Assembly (NCBI GenBank): GCA_013911195.1
Contig: JACETS010000020.1
Location: 1-22,192, forward strand
Origin: Verrucomicrobiales bacterium
Lineage (GTDB): Bacteria > Verrucomicrobiota > Verrucomicrobiia > Verrucomicrobiales > DEV007
DNA length: 22,192 nucleotides
Direction: 5' to 3'
The notes below the pieces were generated by a model. The model was given only the letters and a program-made list of their open reading frames with translations, was not told where the DNA came from and ran no database searches. Below, one piece after another: positions 9,801 to 16,380 of this stretch; position 1 is the first letter of the stretch; every line of letters begins with the position of its first letter. The translations under genes and the position numbers were made by a program.

Positions 9801-11271
9801 TGGCGAAGGCTCCAAAAGGATCAAATAAAGAACGTTCAACGTCACCGGTAATTATTAATGATGGAGAATTTAATAACTTTTCATCCTGACCAATCAGATA
9901 GGTATTGGTTTTTGTTTCTGATGGAATTAATCCTGGAGCGAAGGCTCTAGCTCTAATAACGTGACCTTTTTTCTCTGATATCTTACTTAATTGAATGGGC
10001 GTCGAGTAAGTCGTCCCATTATTAATTTCGGGTTCAGAACCGTCTCTTGTAAATATAATAATGGCATCGGCCGTCTCTGATGAGATTTCAATTTCGATAT
10101 CATTTTCAAAGAATCCTCCCCTCTTGTTGAAGTTAGGTTTCTTAACCTGATCAGAAAAGGTGGGGCCACTATTTTTTGAACCTGGTGTCGGTTGACTAAA
10201 GTAAACTTTTTTGTCTGAATCTGGTAAAACGCCATAACTATAAAAGTTAAACTGTTTCGGATATTTCTTGTCATATATGCTTTTTGGAGTCCCTTTCTCA
10301 TCATAAAGCCCGAGAAATTCACCGTCGCCACTTAATTTGAAATTAGTATGAAGGTATTTGGCTTCAGGTATTTTATCGTCTAATTCATCTGCGAGTATGA
10401 CAAGATATTGATCAGGTGAAATAACGGTACCTTCAGGAAATTTCCATTTATCTGGAACGTTTTCGCTGTCGCTGAGAGACCAATTACTTAGGTCAACAGA
10501 TGAGCTGCCGGAATTGTAAATTTCAATCCAATCTGAATTTTCATTTTCAATTTCGTCGTTTTCAAAAATTGCAGGTTCATAAATCCCAGAACCAGGTTCC
10601 ATAAGACCAGGTAAATAGCTGACTGTTGATCCTATGGGAACGATCACCTTGTCAGGGGTTCCAGTTTCATCAATGTTTATGGCAAAATCTAATCGTAGAC
10701 TTGTCAGTGGATTATGGTTATTAAGTTGAATAGCAATGGTGTTTTCACCATCAATTAAAAGATCATCTGCAGTGCCGACTCTAATATTAGTCAATCTTGC
10801 CGAGGTAGAATTGGCCCGATAAGAAACTTGATCCCAATAGATATGAGAATTCTTAACTCCGTTATTTGCTCGGGCTATTTCTTTACCATTGAGCCAAGCA
10901 ATAAAACCGTCATTGTAATTAATTCTAAGTAAAAGAGGTCTCAAGGAAGATGAATCTTCCTTATTTACCTGAAACTTTTTAATAACATAGAGGGATGGAG
11001 AGATGCCGTTTAGCCAATCTTTAACATTCGTTCGTATGTTGCCAAGATCATATCCTATAGGCGTTCTTCCCGATATCCATTCTGAATTATCAAATTCCCT
11101 CATCCACCAAGCAGGCCAAGTCCCTGCAAAAGGTTGGTTTCTTTCATCCCACCGCAGTACTCTTTCGGTTTGCTTTGTGGAAATTTCATTAATGATTACA
11201 TCACTAAAGCTTGTGGCTTTCAGTATTAGTAATGATACCAGTATGAGTATGTTTGGATGCTTTGGGGCCAT
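6868..11271 (-). CDS. Giant secreted CotH kinase-like protein with lamin-tail and chitobiase-like domains
   Basis: About 1467 residues, exported by an N-terminal signal peptide. Domains in order: a jelly-roll-like module (about 35-215); a lamin-tail domain (about 235-350, SDWIEIYNSGSSSVDLSNWSL); a chitobiase C-terminal-like fold (about 385-460, FTRDGSEPE); a CotH-type kinase domain (about 580-850); a second chitobiase-like unit (YYTTDGSDP); a second copy of the jelly-roll module (about 955-1125, MSDGGGAVYMNG); a second lamin-tail domain (about 1165-1295); a Ca-binding-type loop (DPDQDGINNFSEY, near 1360); and a beta-rich tail. The CotH kinase motifs WDWPHNNW (near 738) and YIWDAEGAM (near 765) supply the two aspartates expected for metal and ATP. 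CotH proteins phosphorylate spore-coat proteins in Bacillus; here the target is unknown and probably extracellular. ATG at 11271 is preferred over an in-frame TTG at 11280. Confidence 0.9.
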   Translation of the reverse strand: MAPKHPNILILVSLLILKATSFSDVIINEISTKQTERVLRWDERNQPFAGTWPAWWMREFDNSEWISGRTPIGYDLGNIRTNVKDWLNGISPSLYVIKKFQVNKEDSSSLRPLLLRINYNDGFIAWLNGKEIARANNGVKNSHIYWDQVSYRANSTSARLTNIRVGTADDLLIDGENTIAIQLNNHNPLTSLRLDFAINIDETGTPDKVIVPIGSTVSYLPGLMEPGSGIYEPAIFENDEIENENSDWIEIYNSGSSSVDLSNWSLSDSENVPDKWKFPEGTVISPDQYLVILADELDDKIPEAKYLHTNFKLSGDGEFLGLYDEKGTPKSIYDKKYPKQFNFYSYGVLPDSDKKVYFSQPTPGSKNSGPTFSDQVKKPNFNKRGGFFENDIEIEISSETADAIIIFTRDGSEPEINNGTTYSTPIQLSKISEKKGHVIRARAFAPGLIPSETKTNTYLIGQDEKLLNSPSLIITGDVERSLFDPFGAFAINGGQYVDNQWQPTGPDDYNNVINRGRCYERKIHAEFYFKDGSSGFRTDCGLRAAASSYSRPRMLLDQVDSSPWPARGTQKPSFNLYFRNEYGNPEVQIPLNGIDDPIDTYQRFRVRAGKNDIKNPYIVDELVRRMSRDMGQPASTGVINTLYVNAELKGFYNMVERLRSPWFSTVHDSDDNIQWDTLALQGKASNVAEGDMEVWNEMIRRLNSRTTNSNWLKVLELADVTNMIDYYLLNIYMATWDWPHNNWVAARERSDKGRYRLYIWDAEGAMYNRGNRPVSQEMIQPFIATGSGELRDLWRGLSRWQEFKILFADRINLHLFNGGVLDDRDYENSHLKNLTDQLYDEFRDLLSFMNKESINENIIKSWASTNNGRRQYLFGPRRNEFRKNDLWPDTPPPQFSQFGGSVPEGYSLAITNEKGTIYYTTDGSDPRRLGGSINPNAISQSGSTLDVTIIPLNSEWKYSDSDGDLGSSWKEPEFNDTNWKEGSSPLGFGNISNTAFVPRENISLETIINPRPRQITTYFRKTFDLKDAKSHFELRLKIMSDGGGAVYMNGVEIFRDSNLPANANYETTTDNDSSDLNEGDLDEYIVDPNSLREGNNVIAVEMHNGSRSSSDMVMEIQLDATRTNPLNEPLKISKPMTVKARSYNGNEWSAVTSASFTVNTVAPSPDNLTIVEMLYNPIGASEEEEEAGFDDGDLFEFIKLKNISDQSLTMEGVRFSDGIYFDFSESQSKSLAPRSSVIIVSNQAAFLKRNGENNLIAGQYIGKLNNSGERIRLIGKDGNPIHDFSFDKDSPWPILDDLDGHSIQILDTLGDHGDGTNWKASSSVGGNLEKTQSFEDWRTQYFTQLENSNPAISGPKADPDQDGINNFSEYALGYSPKIFQSSILKPIIKIDEDGESYLYVEFLVAPGNRDVNIKVQSSEDLISWSDNVQEMDSSEIDPTGFEIKRFRFTKPLKNSPNSAFLRINVTE

Positions 11272-11304
11272 GGGGAGCAAAGAACAATAAGATCAATTAG
11301 ATGG

Positions 11305-12282
11305 TTACTGAGATCTCACAATTCTGTAGTACCTTTTATTATTAAGTGGAGTGGAGTTATCTGTAAAGTTGATCATTTTTTCTTCATCGTCGGAAAATTG
11401 TGAATCTGGAAGGTCACTTTTCCATTGACGTAAGTTGTCAGAGTATTGAACCTGATACGAAAACCCAGGCTGTATTTTCCAGGATAATTCATGACTACCG
11501 TTGGTGTTTTTCGTTATTGATTTGATCTTAAATGGGTTTTCCGCAATGACTAATTTTGTTGTTGATGCATATACGGCCAAATCATCGAATAGTAACCAAT
11601 TAGTCCCCCAGTCTGAACCAGAAGTTCTCTGCCATTGGAATGCGACTCCACCAAGTTCCCGATTTATACTTCTTGCGGTAAATCTTTCTTCTCGAAAAAT
11701 TTGGAAACCATCTAGATCAACTGACCATAAATTATTAACCAGATCAATTTCAATGACTAGAATTTGAACCTCGTTTCTAATAAATTCTTCGCCCGTATCA
11801 AAAGTGTCTCTTCCATCCTCTCTCCAAAGTCCAAAAGAAGTCTCTGTATTATTATAGGTTAATGAAGCTAAGGCTGCGCCGCTGGCATTAAAAAAAGTAA
11901 CAAAGAAACTGTCTCTGTCGGGGTTAGTGCTTGGGTTTTCAGAGTCATTGATGCCAACAACAGCCTCAAGCCTAATGAAAGGCTCTCCACTTGTGTTAGC
12001 GTTATGGCTTATAGACCGGAGAACATATACAGTATCTGTATTTCTTCCTGGGGAGTTATAACCAATAAATGCGCTTTTCCCTAAGCCTTCAACGGCAGCT
12101 CCTTCGATCCCATGGGCGCCGCGGCCATTAGATGTCCCGTTCCAATTATCATAACCAGCCAATTCGTCGTCTCCTACAGGAGCATCTTCGAAATCCGTGA
12201 AGTATAATTCTCTTTCTGCGGCAGTGATTAAAGTAGTCGAAATAAATAATAGGCTAATGTATTTGCTTATAAGTGGACTCAT
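11305..12282 (-). CDS. Secreted beta-rich protein of unknown function
   Basis: A 325-residue protein with a clear signal peptide (about 1-22, ending L-I-T-A-A). The mature part begins LYFTDFED, a start seen in secreted Verrucomicrobial proteins with a LamG-like or jelly-roll fold. Gly/Asn/Asp-rich strands follow, with no Cys and no recognisable catalytic motif. The last 75 residues (about 250-325) form a separate module with GFSYQVQYSDNLRQW and YYRIV. This kind of tail is frequent at the C-termini of secreted Verrucomicrobial proteins, and the CotH protein just downstream ends in a related module (NIKVQSSEDLISW). The two genes are 33 bases apart and probably co-transcribed, and may act together at the cell surface. 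A carbohydrate-binding or concanavalin-like role is possible but not shown. Confidence 0.8.
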   Translation of the reverse strand: MSPLISKYISLLFISTTLITAAERELYFTDFEDAPVGDDELAGYDNWNGTSNGRGAHGIEGAAVEGLGKSAFIGYNSPGRNTDTVYVLRSISHNANTSGEPFIRLEAVVGINDSENPSTNPDRDSFFVTFFNASGAALASLTYNNTETSFGLWREDGRDTFDTGEEFIRNEVQILVIEIDLVNNLWSVDLDGFQIFREERFTARSINRELGGVAFQWQRTSGSDWGTNWLLFDDLAVYASTTKLVIAENPFKIKSITKNTNGSHELSWKIQPGFSYQVQYSDNLRQWKSDLPDSQFSDDEEKMINFTDNSTPLNNKRYYRIVRSQ

Positions 12283-12322
12283 ATTTTGGAAAATTTAAAT
12301 TTTACAACTTGAGTGTTTTCTT

Positions 12323-12356
12323 AAAAAAAAGCGGCCCTTGAAGACAAGGGCCGCTT
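12323..12356 (-). terminator. Strong intrinsic terminator after the EF-hand gene
   Basis: A perfect 12-base-pair stem (12329-12340 with 12345-12356, core GCGGCCCTTG) closes a four-base loop (12341-12344). On the minus strand it is followed by an eight-base T-run (12330-12323). It lies 30 bases past the stop of the EF-hand gene and separates that transcript from the downstream 325-residue protein gene. On the plus strand the stem is followed by TTAATTAATT rather than a T-run, so it should act mainly on the minus strand. Confidence 0.93.
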
Positions 12357-12386
12357 AATTAATTATAAACTAATTTAGAGGATTGA

Positions 12387-13271
12387 TTACTTAACAATCT
12401 CTCTTGCCGGTCCATCCTCTTCCTCTTCCTCTTCCTCTTCCTCTTCCTCTTCCTCAGCAGGTTCTTCTTCATCGACCTCTTCCTCTACTTTACCATCTTC
12501 TTCTTCAGCAGGCTCTTCACCTTCCTCTTCTTTATCATCATCCTTGTCGCGTTTTGGTCCCTTGCCTCTGCCTTTGCCCTTATGGTGGCGGCAGTGTTTT
12601 AGGTGAAGTGTAAATTCGTCAGCTGAAATGCCTTCGTTTTCATCATCATCAAGACGAGCAAAGATTCTTTCTATGCTTCTTGGAGACCATTTGCCTAGAC
12701 GTTTGATAGAACCAATGGCTCCGAATTCTTCTGCAGATAATGATCCATCACCATCTGTATCAACTTCAGCGAACCTGGCTAATCTTTTTTCTTCGATTTT
12801 GGCACGAAGTGCATCACGAGCAGCTTCGCGTTCTTCTTTCGAAATTTTTCCATCCTCGTCAGTGTCCCACTTAGAACGTCTTTCTTTGGCACGTTCTTTA
12901 CGGGCGTCTTTAGCCGCTTGTTTTTCTTCTTCGTCGAGAACGCCATCTTCATTTAGATCGTACTTCACCAAGAACTCAGGCAAATTACCATTACCGAAAA
13001 CTTTACCTTCTTCACCTTCAGGAGCTTCAGGTTTTTCAGGACGCTCTGGCCTCTCCTGAGCATCGCCTTCAGGAGCTTCTGGTCTTTCAGGACGTTCTGG
13101 TTTTTCCTCGTCTTCACCTTCCGGCTTTTCTGGTCTTTCAGGACGTTCTGGCTTTTCCCATGACTTAGGAGGCTTTGGCATCCACCAGCCCCAACTCCAG
13201 CCTCTGTGGCCAGCTGATGAGAATGTGGATGTTAGCAAAACTAAAGAGAGTATTAGCGCTAAATATTTCAT
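12387..13271 (-). CDS. Secreted EF-hand protein with Pro/Glu repeats and a poly-Glu tail
   Basis: A 294-residue exported, very acidic protein. Residues 1-20 are a signal peptide. A Trp-rich patch (25-38, including WSWGWW) is followed by three imperfect Pro/Glu/Arg repeats (about 39-86, unit like ERPERPEKPEAPEG). Four EF-hand loops follow: DLNEDGVLDEEE (105-116), DTDEDGKISKEE (136-147), DTDGDGSLSAEE (171-182) and DDDENEGISADE (208-219). The first three are canonical; the fourth has Glu instead of Gly at loop position 6 and is probably weak. A His/Lys-rich stretch (about 224-240) precedes a Glu-rich tail with a run of about a dozen Glu. Calcium binding outside the cytoplasm is likely. It lies downstream of the ECF sigma factor and the Spy-like gene, with a 114-base gap before it and a strong terminator after it. 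Confidence 0.88.
   Translation of the reverse strand: MKYLALILSLVLLTSTFSSAGHRGWSWGWWMPKPPKSWEKPERPERPEKPEGEDEEKPERPERPEAPEGDAQERPERPEKPEAPEGEEGKVFGNGNLPEFLVKYDLNEDGVLDEEEKQAAKDARKERAKERRSKWDTDEDGKISKEEREAARDALRAKIEEKRLARFAEVDTDGDGSLSAEEFGAIGSIKRLGKWSPRSIERIFARLDDDENEGISADEFTLHLKHCRHHKGKGRGKGPKRDKDDDKEEEGEEPAEEEDGKVEEEVDEEEPAEEEEEEEEEEEEEDGPAREIVK
12415..12455. repeat. Hexanucleotide tandem repeat encoding poly-Glu
   Basis: About 6.8 uninterrupted copies of TCCTCT (plus strand) lie in the 3' end of the EF-hand gene and encode the Glu run as alternating GAG/GAA codons. Because the unit is six bases, slippage would lengthen or shorten the acidic tail without a frameshift. Confidence 0.85.
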
Positions 13272-13287
13272 AATTTTTTTTGGGGTT

Positions 13288-13321
13288 AGATTTTGTAGAT
13301 TTGTTTTATAATCTAAAATCT
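13288..13321 (-). promoter_or_regulatory. Imperfect inverted repeat in the leader of the EF-hand gene
   Basis: The arms AGATTTTgtAGATT (13288-13301) and AATCTAAAATCT (13310-13321) are complementary except for two extra bases, with an eight-base AT-rich loop. The repeat ends 16 bases before the EF-hand start codon on the minus strand. It could be a leader hairpin, an operator, or a weak end signal for the upstream gene. AT-rich intergenic DNA often forms such repeats by chance. Confidence 0.25.
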
Positions 13322-13385
13322 TATTTTGAGATTATCTTAACTATTAGATAAGACGCTCGCAAATTGTATTAGGTTACAAATATCA

Positions 13386-14135
13386 TCAATTTTGTTTTAA
13401 AAGGCTAGAAAAATCATCAACCTTAGATTTCGCAGCATTTTTCTCTCTATCTTCCTGAGATACAGACTGTTGTGAGGTCTTAGAGGGGGTGTCTTGTTTA
13501 TCATTCACACCTTTTTCGTTTATGTTCTGTTTAGATTCGTCGTCAAGGAGTGCCACAATGTCATCCCACCAAGCTTCTCGATCGACAGCTTCTTCCTCCA
13601 AAATTAACTTTTGTTCCTCGTTTAGAATGTCATAAATTTCTGATTCGACAACATCGATAGGGGCCCCTGGTCTGACTCTACTCTCAATGCCATTGAGGAG
13701 TTCACTGCCCTGAGCATTGAGTGAGGGGTGAAAAGCAGCTGCAGACTTGGCTAGTATTGGAAAGATGAAGTCTTTTTGTTCTTCATCTAGATCCAAGAGC
13801 AGACTTAGTTCATCAAGTCTTTTGTTGGCTTGCTTTTCAACGCTCCTTGCTCGGGCAGTGAGTTGCTCGCGAGTTAGGGGTTTTTCGGGAGCATTAGTGG
13901 GGGTTACATTTGTAGGGAGTGATTCATTAGAAACTGATTTTGCTTTTTCTATTGTATCATTTTGTTTCTTTTCATTGTTGAGCTGGTTGATTACCTCAAG
14001 AGGAAGTTTTCTGTCTTTTTCCGCTACTTCAGTAATTTTTGAAACAGTCTTTGTGGGCACATCTTTTTCCGATAAAAAGACCCAGCCGATGATTGCAACG
14101 GCTATTGAAGAAATGATGAAGCATCCAAATTTCAT
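13386..14135 (-). CDS. Single-pass membrane protein with Spy/CpxP-like repeats, next to the sigma factor
   Basis: A 249-residue protein. Residues 5-21 form one hydrophobic segment (signal anchor), followed by a Ser/Thr/Pro/Lys-rich linker to about 85. The helical core (about 85-200) has two similar elements: LDLDEEQKDFIFPIL (114-128) and IYDILNEEQKLILEEE (167-182). This double L-x-x-x-Q-x-x-x-I/L pattern, preceded by an Arg/Lys-rich helix, resembles the periplasmic Spy/CpxP/LTXXQ stress sensors. The C-terminus is Gln/Lys/Ser-rich and probably disordered. It begins 64 bases downstream of the ECF sigma factor stop and is probably co-transcribed with it. No zinc-finger anti-sigma domain is present. 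It may sense envelope conditions or act as an unusual anti-sigma factor. The similarity is at the pattern level, so the family assignment is tentative. Confidence 0.72.
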   Translation of the reverse strand: MKFGCFIISSIAVAIIGWVFLSEKDVPTKTVSKITEVAEKDRKLPLEVINQLNNEKKQNDTIEKAKSVSNESLPTNVTPTNAPEKPLTREQLTARARSVEKQANKRLDELSLLLDLDEEQKDFIFPILAKSAAAFHPSLNAQGSELLNGIESRVRPGAPIDVVESEIYDILNEEQKLILEEEAVDREAWWDDIVALLDDESKQNINEKGVNDKQDTPSKTSQQSVSQEDREKNAAKSKVDDFSSLLKQN

Positions 14136-14199
14136 AATTAAATATCGTTATATTAGAAAAATATGGCCTGGTTTTACCATTTCAAATTGTTTCATTTCT

Positions 14200-14799
14200 T
14201 CAATTATGAATACCGATAGCATTTAAAGGATCTTCTTCTAGCTTTTTCAAGGCTTTTTCAAGTTTCCGTTTAGCGCGCATTTTGGTGACTTTCACCTTGG
14301 ATTCAGTCCACCCAGTTATGGCACAAACCTCTTTAACGCTCTTTTCTTTGAGTTCAATTAACGTGATTACTGTTCTTTCTTGATCATTCAAATTTGATAG
14401 TAAATCGTTGATCAATTCGTCAATGAGCTCGTATTCATAGCTTCTTGATCTCAGTGGATTAATTCTTGGTCTAGCTGCTTTTTGAACAGCATTTTCACCA
14501 TAGACTAAATCTGGTCTTATTCTTTTCTTTCTGAGTCTATCATAGCAGGTATTTAGAGCAATTTTTGAACTCCAATTGTGTATAGGGGCTCTGCCAGAAT
14601 ACTGATTGAGATTGCAAAAAATCTTCATAAACACCTCTTGTAAAACGTCTTGTTTTTCTTCTCCTGGGCTCAAATGCTTTCGTACGATGGGTTCAATTAC
14701 GGGGTAAAGCATGTCGATGAGTTCTTCACAGGCTTCCTGATTTCCTGTGCATGCCAGAGAAACAATCTTGTTATGAGAATTCTCTAATCTTTGTATCAT
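14200..14799 (-). CDS. ECF-type RNA polymerase sigma factor
   Basis: A 199-residue sigma-70 family protein with only regions 2 and 4, as in extracytoplasmic-function sigma factors. Region 2 spans about residues 22-92 and includes KQDVLQEVFMKIF, then SSKIALNTCYDRLRKKR. Region 4 (about 135-188) includes LNDQERTVITLIELKEKSV, with a helix-turn-helix ending in SKVKVTKMRAKRKLEKAL. It directs RNA polymerase to a dedicated promoter set in the cytoplasm. No classical anti-sigma gene is adjacent; the downstream membrane protein with Spy-like elements is the only candidate partner. The ATG at 14799 is immediately preceded, on the minus strand, by one of two direct repeats that may serve autoregulation. 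Confidence 0.93.
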   Translation of the reverse strand: MIQRLENSHNKIVSLACTGNQEACEELIDMLYPVIEPIVRKHLSPGEEKQDVLQEVFMKIFCNLNQYSGRAPIHNWSSKIALNTCYDRLRKKRIRPDLVYGENAVQKAARPRINPLRSRSYEYELIDELINDLLSNLNDQERTVITLIELKEKSVKEVCAITGWTESKVKVTKMRAKRKLEKALKKLEEDPLNAIGIHN

Positions 14800-14800
14800 G

Positions 14801-14830
14801 GTATTTACATTATATATTCAGTATTTACAT
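14801..14830. repeat. Twenty-base-spaced direct repeats upstream of the sigma gene
   Basis: GTATTTACAT occurs at 14801-14810 and again at 14821-14830, exactly 20 bases apart, about two helical turns. The first copy lies one base from the sigma factor start codon. In the same 165-base divergent region, GTAACATTAC (14841-14850) is a near-palindrome. The spacing suits protein binding on one face of the DNA, for example autoregulation, but a small local duplication is equally possible. The rest of the divergent region is AT-rich and shows no clear -35/-10 pair. Confidence 0.4.
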
Positions 14831-14964
14831 AATAAACACAGTAACATTACAAGAACATGAAGAGGTGTAATTTCTTTTAACTCTGCGATTTAAATATTAA
14901 TTAACCACTTTATAAGGATCTAGAATCATTGACGCCTAGCGACATGGGGTTACAATTTTGCATA

Positions 14965-15579
14965 ATGAAATCTTTCCTTTCAGTAATAACTTTTCTTTTC
15001 TTTTCGCTGGTTGTCAGCTCTGTTGCCCAAATTGGCGAGCCGAGAAGTTATTTTCTTAGCAAGTTCGGTCAGCCTAACGGAAGCATTGAGCCTAGGTTGG
15101 TGGAAAGTGTTGGAAAGGCAGAATTATTCAAGCATGACAAGACAGGTATCGAATTTATCGTTGAGTATGATAAGAAAGATACTGCTTGGGTAATTATTTT
15201 TCACGGTAGAACTGTCAGAACGGCGACAGCTGAAAGTCTCGTCGCTAAAAATCTTGGACCTAAAGTTCAACAGAGTAAGTTTTTAAGTACCGAGTATTGG
15301 ATAGAAAGAGAAAAAGACCTCAGAGCCTTTTATTATCGATACCCTTCTCCTAAGCTAGTCATTATGACTGCAGCAAGTCTGGAATCCGAAAGAAAACCAC
15401 GATTGGATCTTTTAAAAGCCTTACCTGATGTCTTACCGCCAAAGGGTGGAGTAAGAGGTTCTCGGCCTATTGGTTTGACGGGTACCAAGAATGATCCGCT
15501 TGCTGATTTTGGTTCGACTGATGAAGTGATTCAGGATGAAGAATCCAAGTCTGAGGAAGTTGAAAAAGAAGAAGAATAA
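14965..15579 (+). CDS. Secreted protein of unknown function with an acidic tail
   Basis: About 204 residues from the ATG at 14965. A longer in-frame reading from TTG at 14929 would put 12 residues before an otherwise ideal signal peptide, so the ATG is preferred. The signal peptide (MKSFLSVITF... to SSVAQ, about residues 1-22) is followed by a compact domain (about 23-150) with GEPRSYFLSKFGQPNG and alternating charged and hydrophobic strands, a Gly/Pro linker and an acidic C-terminal tail (EESKSEEVEKEEE). No family was recognised. It is divergent from the ECF sigma factor operon and could belong to its regulon, and its acidic tail resembles that of the EF-hand protein. It converges on the SDR gene, with six bases between the stops. 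Confidence 0.78.
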   Translation: MKSFLSVITFLFFSLVVSSVAQIGEPRSYFLSKFGQPNGSIEPRLVESVGKAELFKHDKTGIEFIVEYDKKDTAWVIIFHGRTVRTATAESLVAKNLGPKVQQSKFLSTEYWIEREKDLRAFYYRYPSPKLVIMTAASLESERKPRLDLLKALPDVLPPKGGVRGSRPIGLTGTKNDPLADFGSTDEVIQDEESKSEEVEKEEE

Positions 15580-15585
15580 TTTTCT

Positions 15586-16365
15586 TTATATTGTCATGCT
15601 GGCGTAGCCACCATCGACGACAATTTCGGTTCCGGTTACAAAGCTACTAGCTTTTTCTGAAGCAAGGAAAAGAGTGGCGCCAATTAACTCATTAGATTCA
15701 CCAAATCTATCCATCGGAGTATGCCCCATTATTGATGCGATACGATCGTCGGTGAGAACTTTACGATTTTGCTCGGCTGGAAAAAAACCCGGAACAAGTG
15801 TATTTACTCTTATGTTTTGAGTGGCCCATTCTCTTGCCAGATTCTTACTAATGTTATGGGCTGCAGCTTTAGTCATGGAGTAAGTGAATACTCTCGACAG
15901 TGGAATGATTCCTGACATTGATCCAATATTGATGACGGATGCATTGATTTTATGGTCAATGAAATATTTTCCAAAGACCTGGCAGGTCAGAAAAATAGCC
16001 TTGGAATTGGTGTCAAATATTTGATCGAATTCCTCTTCAGGTATTTCAAGGAAAGGAGTTGCAGAATTAATTCCCGCTCCGTTAACAAGAATTTCACATT
16101 TTGCTGATTTGTTGATTACTCTTTCTAGAATCTCTTCGATAGACCCTTTGTCGGTAACATCTCCCTGAATAAAATACGCTTTTCCTCCGCCTTTTTCTAT
16201 GCTTTTGATTCGATTATGTGCTTTCTCCTCATTGCGTCCAACGAGGGCGATTTCTGCTCCGGCCATAGCCAGTCCTTCGGCCATGGCCCCACACAGTTCT
16301 CCGGTTCCACCAATTACGACGGCGGTTTTACCCTCGAGAGAAAAAATAGATTCTAGATAACTCAT
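15586..16365 (-). CDS. SDR oxidoreductase, probably D-mannonate/fructuronate type
   Basis: A 259-residue classical short-chain dehydrogenase. The Rossmann fold shows the nucleotide motif G19-G-T-G-E-L-C-G26, the N-x-G element NGAG (95-98), Ser149 and the catalytic pair Tyr162/Lys166 (YSMTK). The C-terminal VTGTEIVVDGG is typical of the family. The start GGTGELCGAMAEGLA matches the pattern of SDR-type D-mannonate oxidoreductases (fructuronate reductases, as in Bacillus YjmF/UxuB) better than that of generic ketoreductases. It would interconvert D-fructuronate and D-mannonate, or act on a related keto-sugar acid, with NAD(P)H in the cytoplasm. It is the last gene of the sugar-acid cluster, 15 bases after the KDG kinase stop, which supports this role. 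Gluconate 5-dehydrogenase or KduD-like activity cannot be excluded. Confidence 0.88.
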   Translation of the reverse strand: MSYLESIFSLEGKTAVVIGGTGELCGAMAEGLAMAGAEIALVGRNEEKAHNRIKSIEKGGGKAYFIQGDVTDKGSIEEILERVINKSAKCEILVNGAGINSATPFLEIPEEEFDQIFDTNSKAIFLTCQVFGKYFIDHKINASVINIGSMSGIIPLSRVFTYSMTKAAAHNISKNLAREWATQNIRVNTLVPGFFPAEQNRKVLTDDRIASIMGHTPMDRFGESNELIGATLFLASEKASSFVTGTEIVVDGGYASMTI

Positions 16366-16380
16366 GTGTCTAATAATTAA

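Noticed and set aside
12415..12455. The hexamer tract as a CRISPR or VNTR array
   Set aside because: The unit is six bases with no spacers and it lies within a coding frame.
12404..13059. Plus-strand open frames opposite the EF-hand gene, including a Leu/Pro-rich one
   Set aside because: They are antisense reflections of the Glu-rich and EF-hand codons. They have no signal or family motif, and the minus-strand gene has a signal peptide, EF loops and a terminator.
13747..14226. A 159-codon plus-strand open frame opposite the Spy-like gene
   Set aside because: It is Ser-rich and low in complexity as an antisense product, and spans the gap between two well-supported minus-strand genes.
15580..15585. 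A bidirectional terminator between the convergent genes
   Set aside because: Only six bases separate the stops and no stem-loop is visible around them.
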